Assembly (NCBI GenBank): GCA_936440205.1
Contig: OW387148.1
Span: 42,939,003 to 43,003,002, forward strand
Origin: Lepidonotus clava
Lineage: Eukaryota; Annelida; Polychaeta; Phyllodocida; Polynoidae
Reading direction: 5' to 3'
Length of the DNA stretch: 64,000 nucleotides
Part shown: positions 57,630 to 64,000 of the stretch, piece after piece
How positions within the stretch are numbered: the first letter of the stretch is position 1
Layout: each line of letters opens with the position of its first letter
Program-made: the position numbers and the translations under genes
Notes under the pieces: generated by a model
What the model saw: only the letters and a program-made list of their open reading frames with translations
Databases searched by the model: none
Told to the model about the DNA's origin: nothing

Positions 57630-59538
57630 ATGTCAACCAATGAAAAACACTTTGGTTTATTTCCAGGTACCTGTCTGTTAGCATCCATCACTTTGCTGAG
57701 TTTCCTGGCATGTATACAGGTGGCCCATCTTGCTCACAACGTCAAGCTGGAAAGCAAACCTGAAAATCCAAATGGGTGCTACTTTAAGTATGTGTATGGT
57801 AAAGATCCTATGGACACAAATCCTTATCTCAATTATACTTGTTATATTGTGAACCATACTAAGGGAGACAAACTTCCATTCCTGAACATACCAAGAATAG
57901 TAATGTTAGATCTTGGATGGCTGCCAATTTATCCAGATCCTGAAATAGAGGATGGAACTTTCGATGAAATGCTAAGCCTGACTCATCTTAATATAACAGG
58001 TTGTTTCAAACATCATCTTACATCAAAACTATTTGGAGGTTTACATGGACTTGACACTCTATCCATCAATTTACTTCGCCCAGGATGTATCCCAACATTT
58101 GAGTCAGACTGGCTTCATCCATTGAAAGGGCTAAGATCCCTTAATATTTCTTTCAGTAATGTCATCAGTTTCCCTGCTAACACCTTTTGTGGACTTAATC
58201 ACTTAAAGAGTCTTGATTTGAGGGAAAACATGTTAAACAGCACTGAAGGACTTGGATTACAGTGTAACAAAAATGTAGTTCCTGAGCCAATATGTAGTTC
58301 CTGTCTGCCCAATGTAACCTACCTTGATTTGTCAGATAATGAATTACCCATTCTTAAATTCAACCTGAGCAAAGACATGCCGAAATTAAAGGTGCTCCTG
58401 ATCAATAATTCCAGCGTGTCAGAACTAACTGGACTTGATGGTGCAGCATTAACAGGCCTGATCCAACTTGAACTCAGTAACAACAACCTATCATCATTTA
58501 TTGTCAAAGATGTGGAGAAATGTAATGGATCTAACTTGGCCATACTTAGACTTCAAAATAACTTGATACAATACATCACTCCAGGGCTATTCTCATATAC
58601 TAAACATCTGAAAGAGTTCAATCTGTCTGGAAACAGTCTATCTGTGGAAACTCTCATGGAAACCAATGTGAATCTTTTGACTAATTTGGAACGTCTTGAT
58701 CTGAGTGATAACAACATACCGAATTTACAAATTGAAATGATACAAAATATGACTGGCCTATTGGAGTTGTTGTGTAGAAGATGTAAAATGAAACATTTAG
58801 AAAAAGATATTTTTACATATCTGACAAACCTATCACAATTAGATCTCAGTGGAAATAATTTAGTTGAATTTGAATCTACGAGTGGTATACCTTCATTGAT
58901 ACAACTTGACCTGAAAAGCAATTTCTTGTTACGATTCCCAAACTTCAATGGATCTTGGACAAACTTACGTAACATGGATGTTAGCAGAAACAGAATAAGC
59001 AAAATTAAACCCGAACTGTTTGAAGGCCTGGTTTCCTTGGAAAACCTTAATATTGCATCCAACAACATCACATATATCTCTGACTATTTGTTTACAGGCC
59101 TTCCAAACCTCAGATCATTAGATTTATCTAATAATGGCATTAATGTCATTGAGCAGTATTCATTTTTTATGCTACCATACTTAACCACCCTCAAGCTGGA
59201 ATTGAACATGATCAAAAACATCACATTTCCTTGGTTTTCAACTACTTTAAAATCCATAGACATGCATGGAAATCAGATGACTGAGCTTGGTAACTCTAGT
59301 CGATCTTTAGCCGTTAGCACAGAGAGGTTAGATCTTTCTTGTAATCAAATAACTCATGTAGCACTAGGATGGTTCTTCTCATCACATCTGAAGTTTGTGA
59401 ACCTCACCTTCAACAGACTGCACTATGTGAGTCAAAGTTCCCTATGGGTAATGCCTGGACAAGCAACAACACTTCTTCTGGAAGGGAACTTTCTCCACTG
59501 TGACTGCAATAATGAGTTTCTTAGGTTGACAAACTCAG
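57630..59538 (+). CDS. Toll-like receptor-type LRR ectodomain, large exon
   Basis: A long open stretch encodes a signal-peptide-like hydrophobic segment (TCLLASITLLSFLACIQVAHLA) followed by roughly 18-20 leucine-rich repeats (e.g. LTHLNITGC, LKSLDLREN, LSQLDLSGN, LRSLDLSNN). An LRRCT start (LLLEGNFLHCDCNNEFLRL) closes it. Many N-x-S/T sites point to an extracellular protein. A cysteine-bearing insert (CNKNVVPEPICSSC) lies in the early repeats. Two starts fit: the in-frame ATG at 57630 (MSTNEKHFG), or splicing into the acceptor TTTATTTCCAG with the exon at 57667. A donor AT|GTGAGT closes it at 59538. The size and one-exon LRR array suit molluscan Toll-like receptors. No transmembrane or TIR domain is seen in the window; those exons may lie beyond 64000, or the product may be secreted. 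Confidence 0.78.
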
Positions 59539-60369
59539 ATATGTGAGTATATTTCCCTGTATTTCTCATCATTTTTATGTCATGTGAAACATGATTATAC
59601 TTGGTGGAGTGAACTTTCCCATTTTTGCCTTTCAAATTTCCAGGTTTGTTAGTGGGAGCAGAACCAACCGGGTTTTTATAATAACAACTTGAAGAGCTAA
59701 ATATATTTACTAACACATATATATCAAATCAATCCAATTAAGAGCCATAATCCAAAAAGCATATGTTGAAGGGCACTGACTTTGATGTGCTGTGTTGTGA
59801 ATTACATGCAAAGGTTTGACAGGCATTTGTTATGACTTGCTAACTATCAAGCAGCACTCCTGAGGTGTTTGGTTTGTATTGTAAACCAAGTAGGGTCAAA
59901 ACACTATTGAAACAGTTGATTGTGAAAATAATCTGGCTCTATTTTGGAATAAGGTGGTAAAGACTTCTTGGTGATTTTGCCTCTAGAAGTGTAGCCATAT
60001 TTTTCAAACACTTTGATGGAATAGTATTGGATACATTAATTTTTATAGATCCCAAAGGAAGTTATCAATTCATGCATTTATTTGTAAAAAAAAGTGTCCA
60101 GCACAGCAACATGGAATAGATCAGATCTCTTCTGTCACTAAAGTTGAAATAATTGGTAGAAGGGGACATCATTTTGGGAAATCAATCTAGATTTAAAAAC
60201 TCATTTGTATCCAATATAAGCAGCTAAGTACAGGTTGGAAATATTTGACATGATGAAAGATGAGGCTTTGTAGATATCTGACAAGTGAAAACCCCTACAT
60301 TGAGATCTTCTTTCCATAGAGAAGCATTGAATAATAGATTGACCAATTGTTAAGGAAAGCAGATGAGTC

Positions 60370-61023
60370 CCTGGGATCAGGGTATGATGCGTCAGTTCTT
60401 TTTGACTGTAACACTGTAACACTATTTTATCACTAGTTTCCCTCCTTTTTCCTCTTAAATGTTATATAAGGCATAATCCTTTTCATAATTAACATTTTAA
60501 CCATTCCAAATACTTCTTAACTCATTATTTCCCTCGTTTTCCAAAATAGCAAAACAGTGTAACAGTGAAGAGTATAACAGGCTGTATAAATACAAATCAT
60601 TTTATTCAAATCTCCCTTTGCCTCCCCTTGATGCAGGCATGGGGGATTACATAACCTTTCATAACAGGGGGTGGATTTTCACCTTTTTGGTTGGGTTGAT
60701 GAAGGGAAACATATGGAATTGCATAACATTAGTTGTCTTTTGCCACTGAAGTGGTAGGATATGTAAATGAAATCACAAGCTGAATTATATGTTGCTATTC
60801 ACTGTTTCCTTTTTTGCATTTTATGGAAAATTCATTTAAAGTAAATATGTTAATGTTTATAGGAGAGGCATGAAAATTCAAGTAAAATGCAGGGTAAAAT
60901 GGTTATTACAGGGACTTTTGATTCTGATAAATGGGTAAAAGGGGAGAAAGAAGAGGGGAAAAGGCAAACAGTGTTACAGTGAAACAGTGAAAACCAAATG
61001 ACACTTCATACCCTGATCCCCTG
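60370..61023. mobile_element. Non-autonomous DNA element with ~45-bp inverted ends
   Basis: The left end reads GGGATCAGGGTATGATGCGT then TTGACTGTAACACTGTAACA. The reverse-complemented right end reads GGGATCAGGGTATGAAGTGT then TTTCACTGTAACACTGTTTG. Purine/pyrimidine-rich blocks (CCCTCCTTTTTCCTC and GAGGGGAAAAGGC) mirror each other further in. About 655 bp in all, with no coding capacity. The very ends differ (CCTGG versus CAGGGG), and no target duplication was found. Confidence 0.7.
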
Positions 61024-62952
61024 GGCTTTCTTCTGACTTTTGCATTTTTTCATTGGAGATAAGTTTAGAGACTTTTGCTGCAGGTTGTCAGTGGTGGAAA
61101 TTCAATTAAAACTGTAAATTCCTGGTTCAATATTTTGATGTGTCCGAGATATTTAGTGTTATAGATAGGATTTAGGGGTGCCCCAAACTTATTCATGGAA
61201 CTCGAGAGGCATCAGGTAAGGAGGGTCAGGGAAGGTAGCCAATGCTATGAACTATTCATTTGATTCACGCATTAGACATGAGTTGATGGCTCACTACAAA
61301 CTGTGTAATTAGATTTTTTCATGTACTCATGTACTGCTAATACATTGATATTGTGGGCTGGTATTTACAACGAAAGCTAGGAATAATTTGCTAAATTGTA
61401 TCCAGTTCAGAAATACAAGTGATTAAAAAAAAACAAAAAAAAGCCAAAGAACTGAACATTGTGTCAAGATCAATATTAGCTTCGTGCTTTAACATTTACA
61501 TATTTAGGGTCATGTCAGAGGCTCGGGTTGGTCCGTGCCTGCCCTTGAGGCACCTTCCCAGGATTGACAAGTTCCATCTCGGTTACACTTCGGTTGGCAG
61601 GTGCTTGAGTTACCTCAGGATCTCCATGTCCAGGTCCGACTCATCCTTGAGTACTTGTGCTAACCATATCAATCTATTTCTCAAGCATAAGACAACAACA
61701 TATCAGATGTTCATAGTTGAGCACTTTGAAGGACACTGGTTTATTTTCAGGTATTAGTCTGCCTTTTATAGACTACAGGTGTACGTTGACTGACTATAAC
61801 ATATCATATGACATATCTGTTAGATCTAGACTGGTTTTATTATGACACAATACAGAGCTTGCTGGATACCAGCTAAGTACACCAGTAGTGGCACCATCCA
61901 CAGTTAAAGTCGGCCGGGTAACATATGCGGTTTCCCGCCTTACACAGACACCGCAATATGCCTATAAATCCTGTGTTTTACCTCATAAATCCCAAGTTTG
62001 TGTTATCCAGAACATTCTTGTACCTTTTGTGACATTTGATATTTCAGGTTACTCCAAGTATTTCATGTATCTACATAACTAAAGTATTTTATACAATTTG
62101 AGTACCTCAAGAAACTTTCCCTAATGATTACATGATTATTCCAAAGTCTTTAAAAAAAGTGGTTGAAGATGCTCCTGATGTTAATCCTCATGACTTGTGG
62201 TGGAAGATGATGGGAAAGATGCCTTTAAAGAACAAAATTCATATTCAACTAAATACATAAATTCGAGGAATAATTCGAATGCTCCAGCAGCAATTTTACA
62301 TTCTGAGGTCAACTGGGGAAGTCAGAATGAAAACCTAAGTATTTATTGGAATGTTGACAAAAAGAAGCTGATTTTTAAGTAATTATCATTTAATTGGACT
62401 GACTTTAAGGAAAAGATTCTACGGTAACCTACGACGATTTTCGTTGTTTGTGATGATGGAATAAGTGTATATCTTGCATCCTGGGAAATTTTGAGAAAAT
62501 ATGAATATCAATACTTAATGGTATGATTTTCCTTAAATGCTAAATGACCAGGTAAAATACCTGATGAAGGTAATGGCCTTGTTGAGCAAAATAGAATACA
62601 GCAGCAAGGATCTCAGCATCTCTCAAGATTTTCATGGGAATTTCATTTGTTGTCATGGTCAGAATACAATTTGAACTCAAAATCAGGTATCAACATGTCT
62701 GACCAAACATTCTTAATTTGTTAATTTCTTCTTTAAAAAGCACTTACATAGACCATGGGAGAAACAAATTAAGACGTCATGGGATAGAACACACAGCAGA
62801 GGGACAAGATCTCTTACAAGGCATGCGTGGTTTTCAGTTTGTAAAGGTAATTGTGTTTGTTTTAAAAGGAAAGAATTTGTTAGGGTCCTAATAAATCCCT
62901 CCTGCTGAGGTTGTTGCATCTCTAATAGGGTAATCTTGAGGTCAGGAGGGTC

Positions 62953-62967
62953 ATTTCGTGAGCCCTG
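62953..62967. mobile_element. Solo end of the CAGGGCTCACG MITE family
   Basis: ATTTCGTGAGCCCTG is the reverse complement of the left end of the element at 32707. The other end was not found, so this is a remnant or chance match. Confidence 0.35.
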
Positions 62968-63478
62968 AGCCTCTGACATAACAGCCTCAACAGGGGAGGG
63001 GTGTTACTCCAGACAGGGAACAGCCAGAACTTTCCAATTTAACTGAAATATGTAGTAAAGTGGGGGATATTTCTCTTCATTTTTCCAATAATGATGCTTG
63101 ATCTGTTCACAAGGTAGTCTGACTATAAATCAGACTAGTAGAGCCAGTTAATACTAATACATTTCAAATATACCTAAAATTTCCAGGAGCCCTTTGAACC
63201 GTTGAAATAATGACCCTACTGGCGTTATGGCTGCTCTGCCCTTTATTTACACCCAATTCCCCTTTAATGACAACAACCTATAAATTGATATAGAAAACCT
63301 ATAAGTTAAATTTGTATTCAATACTCTTTGCCACAAGATCTTTGATGCAAGATTTCTGCACATTTACTGCTGTGGTGTATCATAAAAGGGAAATAAACAC
63401 AAAATATAATTTGATTAATACTGTGTTTGATTTGCAAGTTTTCAAAAAGCCTTGTGTTTACCATCATTTCTTTCCTAG

Positions 63479-63637
63479 ATTGCAGATGTTGATTCTATCT
63501 ACTGTGACACACCATTCCCTCACAAAAACCACTCGATGATACAACTATCAGATGAGGATTTCTTGTGTCCCTACACAGTGAAGTACTTCAATAACACATT
63601 GTTATGTACTGACTGGTTTATTACTAAGAGATTCTAG
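63479..63637 (+). CDS. Candidate LRRCT exon of a Toll-like receptor
   Basis: After the acceptor TTTCTTTCCTAG an open stretch of 52 codons reads IADVDSIYCDTPFPHK, then LSDEDFLCPY, and stops at TAG. Its cysteines fit the second half of an LRRCT cap, whose first half (CDCNNEF) ends the exon at 59538, with natural C-to-C spacing. However, that donor leaves two bases, while this frame needs a phase-0 join. The direct splice would read another frame. So an intervening small exon, an error, a frameshifted pseudogene, or a neighbouring duplicate are all possible. An internal donor-like site (ACA|GTGAAGT) near 63577 could continue to exons outside the window. Confidence 0.45.
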   Translation: MADVDSIYCDTPFPHKNHSMIQLSDEDFLCPYTVKYFNNTLLCTDWFITKRF

Positions 63638-64000
63638 AAGATGGCGCTGGTGTATACAGGCATATTGAGGCGCCGCCTGGTGGCTAATATGGAACTAGCG
63701 TTTCCCGCGTTCATACACTACACTCCTCCACACCAAATATGTTACTCATGTCAATGAAAACATTTTCTTACTATAGCTTAGTTTCTTTAAGTAACTTGTA
63801 CTTGATAAGATAGATCTTAAATCTTACTTGTTTCTTAGAGTCGTAATATGATGGTAACTTAATAAAATTAATGTCTTTTGTAAATGTCTTTTTCTTCTCT
63901 TCTTCTCTCCTCCATGCAAAAGATGTTATAAGAACTTTAACCTTATAGTTATACTGAGCATAATACTTTAAAATGATGTTACAAATTACACTCAACAGTC

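Larger units (their letters stand above)
59547..63478 (+). other. Intron-like interval of the Toll-like gene
   Basis: This AT-rich 3.9 kb stretch has no confident exon. It contains a long-TIR element (60370-61023) and a MITE end at 62953-62967. GAAGGACACTGGTTTATTTTCAG at 61727-61750 resembles the acceptor before the Toll-like exon (57646-57666) and might mark a small duplicated or missed exon. Confidence 0.4.

Overview
This window is animal nuclear DNA. It has split genes with GT-AG introns, CpG-rich TATA-poor promoters, AT-rich introns and dense transposon debris. A marine mollusc or close lophotrochozoan is my best guess. The grounds are a tRNA-like SINE with an ACTC-repeat tail, many CAGG...CCTG miniature elements, Ty3/Gypsy elements of the K02A2.6-like type and a Toll-like LRR receptor coded largely in one big exon. 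The species itself is inference.

Layout. (1) 1-3512: nested miniature transposons, a CpG-rich promoter and a probable 5' non-coding exon. (2) 3550-9565, plus strand: BIVM in eight coding exons (493 aa), whose last intron holds a 1.4 kb minisatellite of 11-bp units. (3) 12636-17634, minus strand: a four-exon gene for a secreted-side LRR + fibronectin III + single transmembrane protein (580 aa), convergent with BIVM. (4) 21855-34804, plus strand: INTS6, the VWA-domain subunit of the Integrator complex, in 16 coding exons (892 aa). Its introns carry several miniature elements and a SINE. (5) 35.7-50 kb: no host gene seen. The stretch holds diverged tandem SINE-like units, a broken Ty3/Gypsy element at 41031-45673 and hAT-like MITEs. 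(6) 49.8-57.3 kb: a decayed minus-strand LINE split by a young, whole-looking Ty3/Gypsy element (50180-55503). (7) 57.6-63.6 kb: a Toll-like receptor ectodomain exon, a 3.9 kb intron-like gap holding a long-TIR element, and a separate LRRCT-like exon whose phase does not match.

BIVM, the LRR-FN3 gene and INTS6 have no known shared pathway. They are neighbours rather than an operon. The most interesting signals are: a papain/C39-like residue pattern in BIVM; a tandem series of 3' splice-site copies before one BIVM exon; the all-frame-open 11-bp minisatellite; clean nested transposition events readable from target-site duplications; a minisatellite grown inside a SINE-like repeat; and the Toll-like gene's unclear 3' structure. 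No search was run, so every family name rests on motif recognition.
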